From assembly GCF_005048265.1 (NCBI RefSeq), contig NZ_SUNH01000013.1, positions 1 through 64,000 of the forward strand: 64,000 bases of DNA, given 5' to 3'. The notes beneath the pieces are model-generated. The model worked only from the letters and a program-made list of their open reading frames with translations, searched no databases and was not told where the DNA came from. Every line of letters starts with the position of its first letter. Position 1 is the stretch's first letter. The translations under genes and the position numbers were made by a program. Positions 45,604 to 54,160 of this stretch are shown here, in pieces. Source of the DNA: Paracoccus hibiscisoli (lineage in GTDB: Bacteria > Pseudomonadota > Alphaproteobacteria > Rhodobacterales > Rhodobacteraceae).

Positions 45604-46392
45604 ATGGGCGATCTTCTGAAGGGCAAGCGCGGGCTTGTGATGGGGGTCGCCAATGAGCGGTCCATTGCCTGGGGCATCGCACGCGCGATGGCCGACCAGG
45701 GGGCCGAGCTGGCCTTTTCCTATCAGGGCGAGGCCTTTGGCAAGCGGGTCGAACCGCTGGCCGCCTCGGTCGGGTCCGATTTCCTGGTCGATGTGGACGT
45801 GACCGATGACGCGTCGCTGGACGCGGCCTTCGGCGCGATCGCCGAGCGGTGGGGGCGGCTGGATTTCGTCATCCACGCCGTGGCCTTTTCCAACAAGGAC
45901 GAGCTGACCGGCCGGTTCATGAACACCAGCCGCGCCAATTTCGGCCGCAGCCTGGAGATCAGCTGCTATTCCCTGATCGAGGTGGCGCGACGCGCGCATC
46001 CGCTGATGGCAGATGGCGGGTCGATCATCACCCTGACCTATGGCGGGTCGAACCGGGTCACCCCCTTCTACAACGTCATGGGCGTCGCCAAGGCCGCGCT
46101 GGAAAGCAGCGTGCGCTATCTGGCCAATGACCTGGGCCCGGACAACATCCGCGTGAACGCGATCAGCCCCGGCCCGATGAAGACGCTGGCTGGCGCGGCG
46201 ATCGGGGGCGCGCGCAAGACCTTTCGCCATACCGAGGCCAATGCGCCGCTGCGCGCCAATGCCACGCTGGATGCCATCGGCGGGACGGCGGTCTGGCTGA
46301 CCTCCGACTGGGGGGCCTGCACCACGGGAGAGATCGTGATGGTCGATGGCGGCTATCACGTGCTGGGCATGCCGCAGAGCGAGAACCTCTGA
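45604..46392 (+). CDS. fabI: Enoyl-[ACP] reductase (NADH)
   Basis: Reduces trans-2-enoyl-ACP, the last step of each elongation cycle and the target of triclosan-type inhibitors. The 262-residue short-chain reductase has the cofactor motif GVANERSIAWGIARAMADQG, the FabI Tyr/Lys pair in FYNVMGVAKAAL and the C-terminal VDGGYHVLGM. It follows fabB by 13 bases. Confidence 0.95.
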   Translation: MGDLLKGKRGLVMGVANERSIAWGIARAMADQGAELAFSYQGEAFGKRVEPLAASVGSDFLVDVDVTDDASLDAAFGAIAERWGRLDFVIHAVAFSNKDELTGRFMNTSRANFGRSLEISCYSLIEVARRAHPLMADGGSIITLTYGGSNRVTPFYNVMGVAKAALESSVRYLANDLGPDNIRVNAISPGPMKTLAGAAIGGARKTFRHTEANAPLRANATLDAIGGTAVWLTSDWGACTTGEIVMVDGGYHVLGMPQSENL

Positions 46393-46415
46393 GCGCCCGA
46401 CCGTTGATGGCAAGG

Positions 46416-46436
46416 CCGGGGGCTTCGCGCCCCCGG
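46416..46436 (+). repeat. Hairpin repeat, second copy of the 2307 element
   Basis: CCGGGGG/CCCCCGG with loop CTTCGCG, followed by GACCCCCGCGGGATAT. The same core with one extra G/C pair and loop CTTCGCA occurs at 2307-2329. It lies after fabI and can act as a terminator; similar sequences are, from general familiarity, common between genes in Rhodobacterales. Confidence 0.6.
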
Positions 46437-46476
46437 ACCCCCGCGGGATATTTTCATGAAGAAGAAGGGGGAGGCC

Positions 46477-47301
46477 ATGGCGGATTTTCGGGCGGATGAC
46501 GGGGCGCGGATCGTGTTTTCCGATGAGGGGGCCGGGATGCCGGTCCTGTGCCTGGCCGGGTTGACGCGGGGGATTTCGGATTTCGACTATGTCGCGCCAC
46601 ATCTGGACGGGGTGCGGCTGATCCGGATGGAGTATCGCGGGCGCGGCGCGTCGGATTACACCGGTGCCGCGACCTATACCGTTCCGCGCGAGGCCCGCGA
46701 CGCGGTGGGGTTGCTGGACCATCTGGGGGTGGACCGGGCTGCGGTGCTGGGCACGTCGCGGGGCGGGCTTGTGGGGATGTTTCTGGCCGCGACCGCGCAT
46801 GACCGCCTGCTGGGGCTGTGCCTGAACGATGTCGGCCCCGAGATCGAGCGCGCCGGGCTGGAGCGGATCTTTGATTATGTCGGGCGCAACCCGTCGGATG
46901 CGACCCATGCGGCGCTGGCGGAGCGGCTGCCCGCGCTGATGCCGGGCTTTGACGATGTGCCCGAGGGGCGCTGGTTGGACGACGTGCGCCGCCATTACGA
47001 CGAGACGCCGCAGGGGTTGCGCATCCGCTATGACCCGGCGCTGCGCGAGGCGTTCCTGGCTGCGTTTCAGGGCGATCCGGTGGATCTGTGGCCGCTGTGG
47101 CAGGCGACCGCCGGCCTGCCCGTGGCGCTGATCCGGGGGGCCAATTCGGACCTGCTGTCGCCCGCGGTCGCCGCGCGGATGCAGGCGATGCGCCCCGACC
47201 TGATCCTGGCCGAGGTGCTGGGCCGCGCGCATATTCCCTGGCTGGACGAGGCCCCTGCCCTGGCCGCGATCCGGGCCTGGCTGGCGGCCTGCGCGGCCTA
47301 G
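46477..47301 (+). CDS. Alpha/beta hydrolase
   Basis: A 274-residue alpha/beta-hydrolase-fold protein with the nucleophile elbow LGTSRGGLVG (Ser), an oxyanion region near VLCLAGLTRGISDFD, an Asp in ANSDLLSP and a catalytic His in GRAHIPWL. ATG 46477 has a very strong GGGGGAGG upstream. The substrate is not predictable. Its TAG stop overlaps the pit stop on the other strand. Confidence 0.85.
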   Translation: MADFRADDGARIVFSDEGAGMPVLCLAGLTRGISDFDYVAPHLDGVRLIRMEYRGRGASDYTGAATYTVPREARDAVGLLDHLGVDRAAVLGTSRGGLVGMFLAATAHDRLLGLCLNDVGPEIERAGLERIFDYVGRNPSDATHAALAERLPALMPGFDDVPEGRWLDDVRRHYDETPQGLRIRYDPALREAFLAAFQGDPVDLWPLWQATAGLPVALIRGANSDLLSPAVAARMQAMRPDLILAEVLGRAHIPWLDEAPALAAIRAWLAACAA

Positions 47302-48782
47302 CCGCCGATCGCGCGCAGGATGAGGAACAGGCCCGCCGACAGGGCGGCCGCGGCGGGCACCGTCACCACCCAGGCCGCCGCGATGGTCAGCACATGCGAG
47401 CGGCGCACCAGCTTGCGGCGGCGGCGCTCCTCGGGGGCGGTGCGGGGCAGTTCGGGCATCGCGCCCTGAACCGCGCGGGCGCGCCGGGCGGCGTCCCATT
47501 CGCGGAAGAAGCCCACGCCGAAGACCGCGCCCACCGCGATATGGGTCGAGCTGACCGGCAGGCCCAGCCAGCTGGCCACGATCACCGTCAGCGCCGCCGA
47601 CAGCGACACGCAATAGGCGCGCATCGGGTTCAGCTTGGTGATCTGGCTGCCGACCATGCGGATCAGTTTCGGCCCAAAGAGGAACAGCCCGAAGGACAGC
47701 CCGAACGCGCCGATCAGCATGACCCAGAGCGGGATGGTGACCGCCTCGGACGCGCCGCCCGCGGACGAGGCCTGCACGATGGCGGCCAGGGGCCCGACCG
47801 CATTGGCCACGTCATTGGCACCATGCGCAAAGGACAGCAGCGCCGCCGACACGACCAGCGGGATGCCGAACAGCACCTTGAGCGATTTGTTGCGGTTCTC
47901 CAGCCCCTGCGACTGGCGGCGGATGACCGGGATCATCACCAGCCAGATCGCGGTCCCCAGCACCGCCCCGATCAGCAGCGCCTGACCGAAGGACAGCGAG
48001 ATCAGCCGCGACAGCCCCTTGAGCGCCAGATAGGCCGCAAAGGCGCCGCCCATGATGCCGATCAGCACCGGCACCCAGACCCGCGCCGCCGCGATCTTGT
48101 CGTCGCGATAGATGATCCGCGCCTTGATGAACCACAGGAACCCCGCCGCGATCAGCCCACCCAGCACCGGAGAGATCAACCAGCTGGCCGCGATCATGCC
48201 CATGGTGGGCCAGTTCACCGCCGCAAAACCCGCCGCCGCGATGCCTGCGCCCATGACGCCGCCCACCACCGAGTGCGTGGTCGAGACCGGCGCGCCGATC
48301 CAGGTCGCCAGGTTCACCCACAGCGCCGAGGCCAGCAGCGCGGCCATCATCGCCCAGACAAACACGCCCTCGGTCCCGATGGTCGCGGGGTCGATGATCC
48401 CGCGAGAGATGGTGCCGACCACGTCGCCGCCCGCGATCAGGGCGCCCGCCGTCTCGAACACGGCGGCGATGAGGATCGCGCCGCCCATGGTCAGGGCGTT
48501 GGCGCCCACGGCGGGCCCCATGTTGTTGGCCACATCATTCGCGCCGATGTTCAGCGCCATGTAGGCGCCGAAGATGGCCGCCACGACCACGATCATGCCG
48601 TTGTTGGCCTGGCCAAAGGCGATCATCGCCCCCAGCCCCGCCAGCAGCACGAAGACCAGCGCGATGCCCGGCGCGACCAGCGGCCGGGCGACCAGCGCGG
48701 TGGCCGATTCCAGGGTCGAGAACCGGCCCAGATCGCGGTCCAAGGTGTCGAGATGTCGGGCTTCCAGGTCGTTACGGGCCAT
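47298..48782 (-). CDS. pit: Inorganic phosphate transporter, PiT family
   Basis: Cation-coupled low-affinity phosphate uptake through the inner membrane. The 494-residue polytopic protein has the duplicated PHO4 signature: GANDVANNMGPAVGANALT in the first half and GANDVANAVGPLAAI in the second. It has an N-terminal hydrophilic segment of about 35 residues. It ends against the alpha/beta hydrolase in a shared CTAG. Confidence 0.93.
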   Translation of the reverse strand: MARNDLEARHLDTLDRDLGRFSTLESATALVARPLVAPGIALVFVLLAGLGAMIAFGQANNGMIVVVAAIFGAYMALNIGANDVANNMGPAVGANALTMGGAILIAAVFETAGALIAGGDVVGTISRGIIDPATIGTEGVFVWAMMAALLASALWVNLATWIGAPVSTTHSVVGGVMGAGIAAAGFAAVNWPTMGMIAASWLISPVLGGLIAAGFLWFIKARIIYRDDKIAAARVWVPVLIGIMGGAFAAYLALKGLSRLISLSFGQALLIGAVLGTAIWLVMIPVIRRQSQGLENRNKSLKVLFGIPLVVSAALLSFAHGANDVANAVGPLAAIVQASSAGGASEAVTIPLWVMLIGAFGLSFGLFLFGPKLIRMVGSQITKLNPMRAYCVSLSAALTVIVASWLGLPVSSTHIAVGAVFGVGFFREWDAARRARAVQGAMPELPRTAPEERRRRKLVRRSHVLTIAAAWVVTVPAAAALSAGLFLILRAIGG

Positions 48783-48892
48783 GATGTCCTCTGGGTGGGG
48801 CGCAGCGGGGGCCTAGGGGGAATTGCCGTGATGTGCAAGCCGGGGCCGCCGCCCCTGCCCCGGGGCATCGGCGGAAACCTGTCCGGATGGCG

Positions 48893-48908
48893 ATGTAATC
48901 CTTTTCAT
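48893..48908 (+). promoter_or_regulatory. LacI-type operator 1
   Basis: ATGTAATCCTTTTCAT, one of five near-identical 16-bp near-palindromes in the sugar locus. It lies 66-81 bases upstream of the 48974 gene, centred 21 bp (two helical turns) from operator 2. Confidence 0.7.
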
Positions 48909-48913
48909 GGGAA

Positions 48914-48929
48914 ATGAAATCCATTACAT
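48914..48929 (-). promoter_or_regulatory. LacI-type operator 2
   Basis: On the minus strand ATGTAATGGATTTCAT. Together with operator 1 it would place two repressor dimers on the same face of the DNA before the 48974 gene. Confidence 0.68.
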
Positions 48930-48973
48930 CTGGTGCAACCCCCGGAGGAGCAGGGGCCACCAAGGAGGATAAC

Positions 48974-49831
48974 ATGACCATCGCAACACGCGCCCTGACG
49001 GGCGGCCTGACGCTGAGCGTGCTGGCGCTGGCCGCACCCGCGGCCCTGGCGGGCGAACCTGGCGATCTGCCCATCGCGGTGCAGATGTACACGCTGCGCG
49101 ATCACGGCACGCTGGACGAACAGCTGGCCGCCGTTCAGGCCGCAGGCGTCACCGCCGTCGAGACGGTCGGCATGCAGGGCACCACCGCCGAGGATCTGTC
49201 GGCCAAGCTGGCGGAATACGGGATCGAGGCGATCTCGACCCATGCGCAGCTGGCCGATCTGCGCGCCGATGCGCAGGCGGTGATCGCGTTCAACAAGGCG
49301 ATCGGCAATGACGTCATCACCGTGCCCTATCTGGCCGAGGAGGACCGTCCGACGGATGCCGCCGGCTGGACCGCCCTGGGCGAGGAGCTGGCCGGGTTGA
49401 GCGCGACGCTGCGGGCCGAGGACATGGTGCTGGCCTATCACAACCACGATTTCGAGATGGTCGACTATGACGGCCGCACCGCGCTGGAGATCATGATGGA
49501 GGCCGCGGGCGATGACGTCCTGGCCGAGCTGGACCTGGCCTGGGTCGCGCGCGGCGGCCTGGACCCGGTCGAGTATCTGGCCCGCTTTGACGACCGCGTC
49601 TTTGCGATCCACGCCAAGGACAACGCCCCCGAGGGCGAGGCCCCGGACGAGCGTGGCTTCAAGGCCCTGGGCGAGGGCACGCTGGACTGGGCCGCGATCC
49701 TGCCCGCCGCCGAGGAGGCCGGGGCGCAGTGGTACATCATCGAACATGACCAGCCCATCGACGCCGCCCAGGTCGTGATGACCGGCGCCACCTTCCTTGC
49801 CGAAAACCTGCCGGACAGCGCCACGCGCTGA
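48974..49831 (+). CDS. Exported sugar phosphate isomerase/epimerase-like TIM-barrel protein
   Basis: A 285-residue protein of the xylose-isomerase-like AP-endonuclease-2 fold. It has a Sec signal peptide (MTIATRALTGGLTLSVLALA, ending AALA), so it is periplasmic, unlike ordinary sugar isomerases. Metal-ligand-type residues are seen at LAYHNHDFE, LAELDLAW and FAIHAKDNA and near the C-terminal YIIEHDQP. ATG 48974 sits eight bases after a perfect AAGGAGG. Two LacI-type operators lie upstream and a strong terminator downstream. I infer epimerisation or isomerisation of an oxidised sugar. Confidence 0.82.
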   Translation: MTIATRALTGGLTLSVLALAAPAALAGEPGDLPIAVQMYTLRDHGTLDEQLAAVQAAGVTAVETVGMQGTTAEDLSAKLAEYGIEAISTHAQLADLRADAQAVIAFNKAIGNDVITVPYLAEEDRPTDAAGWTALGEELAGLSATLRAEDMVLAYHNHDFEMVDYDGRTALEIMMEAAGDDVLAELDLAWVARGGLDPVEYLARFDDRVFAIHAKDNAPEGEAPDERGFKALGEGTLDWAAILPAAEEAGAQWYIIEHDQPIDAAQVVMTGATFLAENLPDSATR

Positions 49832-49855
49832 ACCTCCCTGCCGGACAGGTTGACT

Positions 49856-49884
49856 GGGGCCGCGATCCGTCGCGGCCCCTTTTT
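49856..49884 (+). terminator. Intrinsic terminator of the 48974 gene
   Basis: GGGGCCGCGA/TCGCGGCCCC forms a perfect 10-bp stem with loop TCCG, followed by five T. It lies 24 bases past the stop codon. Confidence 0.9.
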
Positions 49885-49904
49885 CATGCGGCGCGGCGGC
49901 CATG

Positions 49905-49937
49905 AAAAAGGCCCGCCCCGAGCGATCGGGACGGGCC
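49905..49937 (-). terminator. Intrinsic terminator of the DUF1080 operon
   Basis: On the minus strand a 12-bp stem GGCCCGTCCCGA/TCGGGGCGGGCC with one T-G wobble and loop TCGC is followed by five T. It lies 21 bases past the DUF1080 stop, back to back with the terminator of the convergent gene. Confidence 0.88.
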
Positions 49938-49958
49938 ATGCGGCGCGCGGGGCGCCTG

Positions 49959-50714
49959 TCACATCGGGCGGACCCAGATGTTGCGGAAGGCCACGTCCGC
50001 ATCATGATCCTGCAGCTGGATCGGCGCGCAATCATGCGCCTCGTAGGCGGGATAGCCGATCCATTCCGTCGCGCCCTGGATCTGGGCGTGGTTCTGGACC
50101 ACGACGCCGTTATGCAGGACGGTGATGTGGGCCGGGCGGCGCAGTGCCCCGCCTTCGGCAAAGACCGGCGCCTGGAAGATGATGTCATAGCTTTGCCATT
50201 CGCCCGGCGCGCGCGAGGCGTTCACCAGCGGCAGGTGCTGCTTGTAGATCGAGCCCGCCTGCCCGTTCGGATAGGTCGGGTTCTCATGGCTGTCCAGCAC
50301 CTGCACCTCGTATCGGCTCTGCAGGAAGATGCCGCTATTGCCGCGATCCTGGCCGTCATGGCCCTCGTCATTCGGCGGAGAGCGCCATTCGACATGCAGC
50401 TGGACGTCGCAAAAGCTGTCGGTGGTGCGGATGTCGCCCGTGCCGCGCCCGACGCGCATGGCGCCATCCTCGACCGTCCATTCGGCAGGCCCGCCATTGA
50501 CGGATTCCCATCCGTCCAAGCTGGTGCCGTCGAACAGCACGATCGCGTCCGACGGCGGCTGGCCCTCGGGGGTCTGGACGGTCTCGGGGACCGGCTCCCA
50601 GACCTCGGTGACTTCGGACTGGGCGCGGCGCTCCTCGGGGGTGACGTCGGCGTCCTGCGCAAGGGCCGGGGCGGTCAGCGCCATCAGCGCGGCCAGGGTG
50701 GTCATCGTCTTCAT
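49959..50714 (-). CDS. Periplasmic DUF1080 (3-keto-disaccharide hydrolase family) protein
   Basis: A 251-residue exported protein with a Sec signal (MKTMTTLAALMALTAPALAQ) and one concanavalin-like DUF1080 domain. Family blocks are IVLFDGTSLDGWE (58-70), WTVEDGAMRVG (79-89), the GNSGIFLQSRYEVQVLDS stretch (125-142), GEWQSYDIIFQAPVF and IQLQDHDADVAFRNIWVRP at the end. Members cleave 3-keto-glycosides made by glucoside 3-dehydrogenases. ATG 50714 has AAGGA seven bases upstream. It is the last gene of the operon with the GMC dehydrogenase, which fits that role. Residues 24-55 form an acidic linker of unknown use. Confidence 0.85.
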   Translation of the reverse strand: MKTMTTLAALMALTAPALAQDADVTPEERRAQSEVTEVWEPVPETVQTPEGQPPSDAIVLFDGTSLDGWESVNGGPAEWTVEDGAMRVGRGTGDIRTTDSFCDVQLHVEWRSPPNDEGHDGQDRGNSGIFLQSRYEVQVLDSHENPTYPNGQAGSIYKQHLPLVNASRAPGEWQSYDIIFQAPVFAEGGALRRPAHITVLHNGVVVQNHAQIQGATEWIGYPAYEAHDCAPIQLQDHDADVAFRNIWVRPM

Positions 50715-50766
50715 CGGCTGTCCTTTCATTGGGAAACGGCCCCGGACGGTCCGGGGCCGCGCGGGG

Positions 50767-51405
50767 TCAGGTGGCCCAGGCCGGTTCGCCGTCGTAATCC
50801 AGATCGCCGATATATTCGCCCGGCACCGGCTCATAGCGCAGGACCTGGGTGGCCCCGACCTCGGAGGTGAAGAAGCCGAACAGCACCAGCTGGTGGATCG
50901 CTGTGAAGGGATGGGGCTGCGGCGCGTTGGGGTCCACGATCTCATCCGCGGCAGTGTCGGCAGAGGGCTGGATGTCCAGCGACTGCTGGCGACGCTCCTC
51001 GGCATATTCGGCGACCACGACGGCCTGGCGGTTGGCCTCGGTCGAGACCTCCTGCAGCAGGGCCTGGCGGTCCTCGGGGGACAGCGCCTCGAAGGTCGTG
51101 CCGTGGCGATCCTGGGCCAGATCGCGCAGCGCCTGCATCCCCTCGCGGAAGGCCTGCTGCTCCTCAGCGTCGAAACAGTCGCTGACGAACACGGTCATGA
51201 AGGCGCCCACCCCGGCCTCCTTGGCGCCGGGTGTGTCGGTGGCGGGCAGGATCGTCTCGGCCACCTCGTCCAGAAAGGCGGCATCCTCGGGGGTGAAGAT
51301 GTTGTCCCCCACCTCGGTCGGGTCATAGGCAAAGGCGCGGTTCGCACCGATCATGGCCGTGCCGGTGACGGCGGCGATCATCGTCAGCAGTTGGCGGCGG
51401 TTCAT
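50767..51405 (-). CDS. Gluconate 2-dehydrogenase subunit 3-like small subunit (Tat-exported)
   Basis: A 212-residue protein with a twin-arginine signal (MNRRQLLTMIAAVTGTAMIG, ending AFA) and the helical GMC small-subunit fold (VAETILPATDTPGAKEAGVG, FMTVFVSDCFDAEEQQAF). In related enzymes such a subunit is needed to export and stabilise the flavoprotein partner, which lacks its own signal. ATG 51405 shares its A with the TGA stop of the GMC gene; GGAG lies seven bases upstream. Confidence 0.85.
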   Translation of the reverse strand: MNRRQLLTMIAAVTGTAMIGANRAFAYDPTEVGDNIFTPEDAAFLDEVAETILPATDTPGAKEAGVGAFMTVFVSDCFDAEEQQAFREGMQALRDLAQDRHGTTFEALSPEDRQALLQEVSTEANRQAVVVAEYAEERRQQSLDIQPSADTAADEIVDPNAPQPHPFTAIHQLVLFGFFTSEVGATQVLRYEPVPGEYIGDLDYDGEPAWAT

Positions 51406-53093
51406 CACAGGTCTCCGTTCTTCAGGGCGGTGACGGCGTGGTCCGCCGCCCGCGCGGTCAGCGCCATATAGGTCAGCGAGGGGTTCACGCAGGACCCCGA
51501 GGTCATGCAGGCCCCGTCCGTCACATAGACATTGGGCGCGTCCCAGACCTGGTTATGCGCGTTCAGCACCGAGGTTTCCGGGTCGCGGCCCATGCGCGCG
51601 GTGCCCATCTCGTGAATGCCCATGCCGGGGGCATAGTCGCTTTCGGTGGGTTTCACATCGACGACGCCGGCGGCCTCGAAGATGTCGACGGCGTCCTGCT
51701 TCATGTCCTCGCGCATGCGCATCTCGTTCTCGCGCAGCTCCACGCTGATCGACAGGACCGGCAGGCCCCATTTGTCGGTCGTTCCCCGGTCCAGCGCGAT
51801 GAAGTTGTCGTGGTAGGGCAGCATCTCTCCGAAGCCGGTCATGCCGATGGTCCAGTCGCCCGGTTTGGACAGGGCCTCCTTCATGTCGGCGCCGATGTTC
51901 AGCTCGGCGATGTCGCGCCGCCAGCCCTGACGGCTGGCCGAGCCCTGATAGCCGAAGCCGCGGGTATAGGGCCGCTCCTCTCCGTCGATGTTGCGGAACC
52001 GCGGCACATAGAAGCCTGCGGGACGGCGGCCGAAATAGTACTTGTCGTCATAGCCCTCGACCCGGCCCTCGGCGCCGACGCGGAAATGGTGGTCCATGAC
52101 GTTATGGCCCAATTCGCCCGAGGACGAGCCCAGCCCCCCCTCCCAGACATCGGTGGCCGAGTTCATCAGCACCCAGGTCGAATTGAAGCTGGAGGCGTTC
52201 AGGAACACCACATCGGCGGTGTATTCATAGGTCAGGTTGGTCTCGGCATCGATGATCTCGACGCCGCGCGCGCGCTTGGTGTCCTTGTCGTACAGGACCT
52301 CCTTGACGATCGAGAACGGGCGCAGCGTCAGGTTGCCCGTGGCCATCGCGGCGGGCAGCGTCGCCGACTGCGTGCTGAAATAGGCGCCATAGGGGCAGCC
52401 CAGCCAGCATTTGTTGCGATACTGACAGGCGACGCGGTTCTGTTCGGGCAGCGCCTCGGTGATGTTGGCGACGCGGCTGTTGATCAGATAGCGCTTGCCG
52501 CCGAACGCGTTGCGCAGGCGCGCGGCCACGTCCTTTTCGACGATGTTCAGCGGAATGGGGGGCAGGAACTGGCCGTCGGGCAGGATGTCCAGCCCTTCGC
52601 GCGTGCCCGCGATGCCCGCGAACCGCTCGACATGGTCGTACCAGGGCGCGATGTCGGCATAGCGGATCGGCCAGTCCACGGCCACGCCCTCGCGTTCGTT
52701 GGCGGTGAAATCGGTTTCCGACAGGCGATAGGTCTGGCGGCCCCACAACAGGCTGCGCCCGCCGACATGATAGCCCCGGAACCAGTCAAAGCGTTTCGCC
52801 TCGGTATAGGGGTTCTCCTGCTCATTGGCCCACATGCCAAAGGTCTGCTCGTTCAGGGGATAGTCGCGCGACAGGACCGGATAGTTGTCCTTCATCTCGA
52901 CCGTGGCGGTGCCGCGATGGGGGTAATCCCACGCCTCCTTGTCGGCGTTCACGTAATCGGACAGGTGTTCGATGTTGCGGCCGCGCTCCAGCATCAGGAC
53001 CTTGAGGCCCCGCTCCGTCAGCTCCTTGGCGGCCCAACCGCCGCTGATGCCCGATCCGACGACGATCGCGTCGTAGTGCATGTTGTCTGCCAT
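51405..53093 (-). CDS. GMC-family FAD sugar dehydrogenase, large subunit (glucoside 3-dehydrogenase-like)
   Basis: FAD-dependent oxidation of a sugar hydroxyl. The 562-residue protein has the ADP-binding motif VVGSGISGGWAAKEL (11-25), the catalytic His494 in GIHEMGTARMG and Asn537 in GSCVNPSLTYMAL. Cys223, Cys229 and Cys233 (C-x5-C-x3-C) resemble the iron-sulfur site described in bacterial FAD glucose dehydrogenases. It has no signal peptide and probably leaves the cell with the Tat-exported small subunit encoded next. With a DUF1080 partner, C3 oxidation of a glycoside is the likeliest activity; gluconate-type or inositol substrates are alternatives. Confidence 0.85.
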   Translation of the reverse strand: MADNMHYDAIVVGSGISGGWAAKELTERGLKVLMLERGRNIEHLSDYVNADKEAWDYPHRGTATVEMKDNYPVLSRDYPLNEQTFGMWANEQENPYTEAKRFDWFRGYHVGGRSLLWGRQTYRLSETDFTANEREGVAVDWPIRYADIAPWYDHVERFAGIAGTREGLDILPDGQFLPPIPLNIVEKDVAARLRNAFGGKRYLINSRVANITEALPEQNRVACQYRNKCWLGCPYGAYFSTQSATLPAAMATGNLTLRPFSIVKEVLYDKDTKRARGVEIIDAETNLTYEYTADVVFLNASSFNSTWVLMNSATDVWEGGLGSSSGELGHNVMDHHFRVGAEGRVEGYDDKYYFGRRPAGFYVPRFRNIDGEERPYTRGFGYQGSASRQGWRRDIAELNIGADMKEALSKPGDWTIGMTGFGEMLPYHDNFIALDRGTTDKWGLPVLSISVELRENEMRMREDMKQDAVDIFEAAGVVDVKPTESDYAPGMGIHEMGTARMGRDPETSVLNAHNQVWDAPNVYVTDGACMTSGSCVNPSLTYMALTARAADHAVTALKNGDL

Positions 53094-53130
53094 CTGGCGT
53101 TCCTTTGTCTTTGGTAGGCTTGAGGCGGGT

Positions 53131-54024
53131 TCAGACGTCGCAGATCAGCACCGCATCGCGCAGCGATTGCGGACCGGTCTGCGGGTCGAGGGGGACGAAT
53201 TCCTGCGCGATCCAGCCCTGGTATCCGGTGTCGCGGATCGCGCGGCAGATCGCGGGATAGTTCAGCTCTTGGCTGTCATCGGGTTCATTGCGGCCGGGAT
53301 TGCCCGCGGTGTGGTAATGGCCGAACCATTGGTGGTGGTCGGTGATCGTGCGGATCACGTCGCCTTCCATGATCTGCATGTGGTAGATGTCATAGAGCAG
53401 TTTGAAATTGGGGCTGTTCAGCCGCTCGCACAGCGCCACCCCCCATGCGCTGCGGTCGCACAGATAGTCGGGGTGGTTCACGCGGCTGTTCAGCAGCTCC
53501 ATCTGCAGCACCACCCCCGCATCGGCGGCGATGGGCAGGATCTGCGACAGACCTTCGGCGCAGTGGTCCAGACCCTCCGCGTCGGACATGCCGCGCCGGT
53601 TGCCGCTGAAGCAGATCAGGTTGGTATGGCCCGCCTGTGCCAACAGCGCGATATGGCGGGTATAGCTGTCGATCAGGGTCGGGTGGTTGGCGGGGTCGGC
53701 CCAGCCATCCTCCAGGCTGATCTCGGCCCCGTTGCACATGGAGCTGGCCAGCCCGTGTTCGGCCAGGACCGGCCAGTCGTCGGGACCGCACAGGTCGATG
53801 GCGCCCAGTCCCACCTGCCGCGCCAGCACGCACAGATCCTCCAGCGCCATGTCGCCAAAGGTCCAGCGCGCGACGGAATGGTTGATATTGCCTTGCAGGC
53901 CCTGCGCGGGCTGCGCGGTGGCGGTGCCAAGGCCCAGTCCGGCCACAGCGGCCAGGCCGCCCGCGCCGTGGAACAACCCGCGCCGCGTCACGGCAACAGG
54001 CATCCGGTCCGATAAATCGGTCAT
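53131..54024 (-). CDS. Tat-exported hydroxypyruvate isomerase-like TIM-barrel protein
   Basis: A 297-residue protein with a twin-arginine signal (VTRRGLFHGAGGLAAVAG, residues 12-29, cleavage near ATAQ) and an isomerase/epimerase barrel. Metal-site residues are seen at LQMELLNSR (Glu), LLYDIYHMQ (Asp, His), WFGHYHTAGNPGRNEP (His) and AQEFVP (Glu), close to Hyi-type isomerases. ATG 54024 has GGGAGGAG upstream. It heads the operon with the GMC pair and DUF1080 protein; operator 3 lies 51 bases upstream. Tat export suggests it folds with its metal before export. Confidence 0.82.
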   Translation of the reverse strand: MTDLSDRMPVAVTRRGLFHGAGGLAAVAGLGLGTATAQPAQGLQGNINHSVARWTFGDMALEDLCVLARQVGLGAIDLCGPDDWPVLAEHGLASSMCNGAEISLEDGWADPANHPTLIDSYTRHIALLAQAGHTNLICFSGNRRGMSDAEGLDHCAEGLSQILPIAADAGVVLQMELLNSRVNHPDYLCDRSAWGVALCERLNSPNFKLLYDIYHMQIMEGDVIRTITDHHQWFGHYHTAGNPGRNEPDDSQELNYPAICRAIRDTGYQGWIAQEFVPLDPQTGPQSLRDAVLICDV

Positions 54025-54074
54025 GCTCTCCTCCCTTTCATGTGGTGCCCCGGTCGCGGCCCGTCGGGCCAAAG

Positions 54075-54090
54075 ATGAAACCGTTTACAT
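54075..54090 (-). promoter_or_regulatory. LacI-type operator 3
   Basis: On the minus strand ATGTAAACGGTTTCAT, the closest of the five to a perfect palindrome. It sits 51 bases upstream of the Tat-isomerase gene and would control the 54024-49959 operon. Confidence 0.75.
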
Positions 54091-54125
54091 GTCGGGGCGG
54101 AACGACCCCTCCTCCGGGGTCGGGT

Positions 54126-54151
54126 GCGGCGCGGGGGTGGCCCCGCGCCGC
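54126..54151 (-). terminator. Terminator hairpin of the ABC operon
   Basis: GCGGCGCGGGG/CCCCGCGCCGC is a perfect 11-bp stem with loop GTGG, 10 bases past the binding-protein stop. A second hairpin CGACCCC/GGGGTCG is at 54103-54122. No T-run. They separate the two minus-strand operons. Confidence 0.65.
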
Positions 54152-54160
54152 CGTGTCAGA

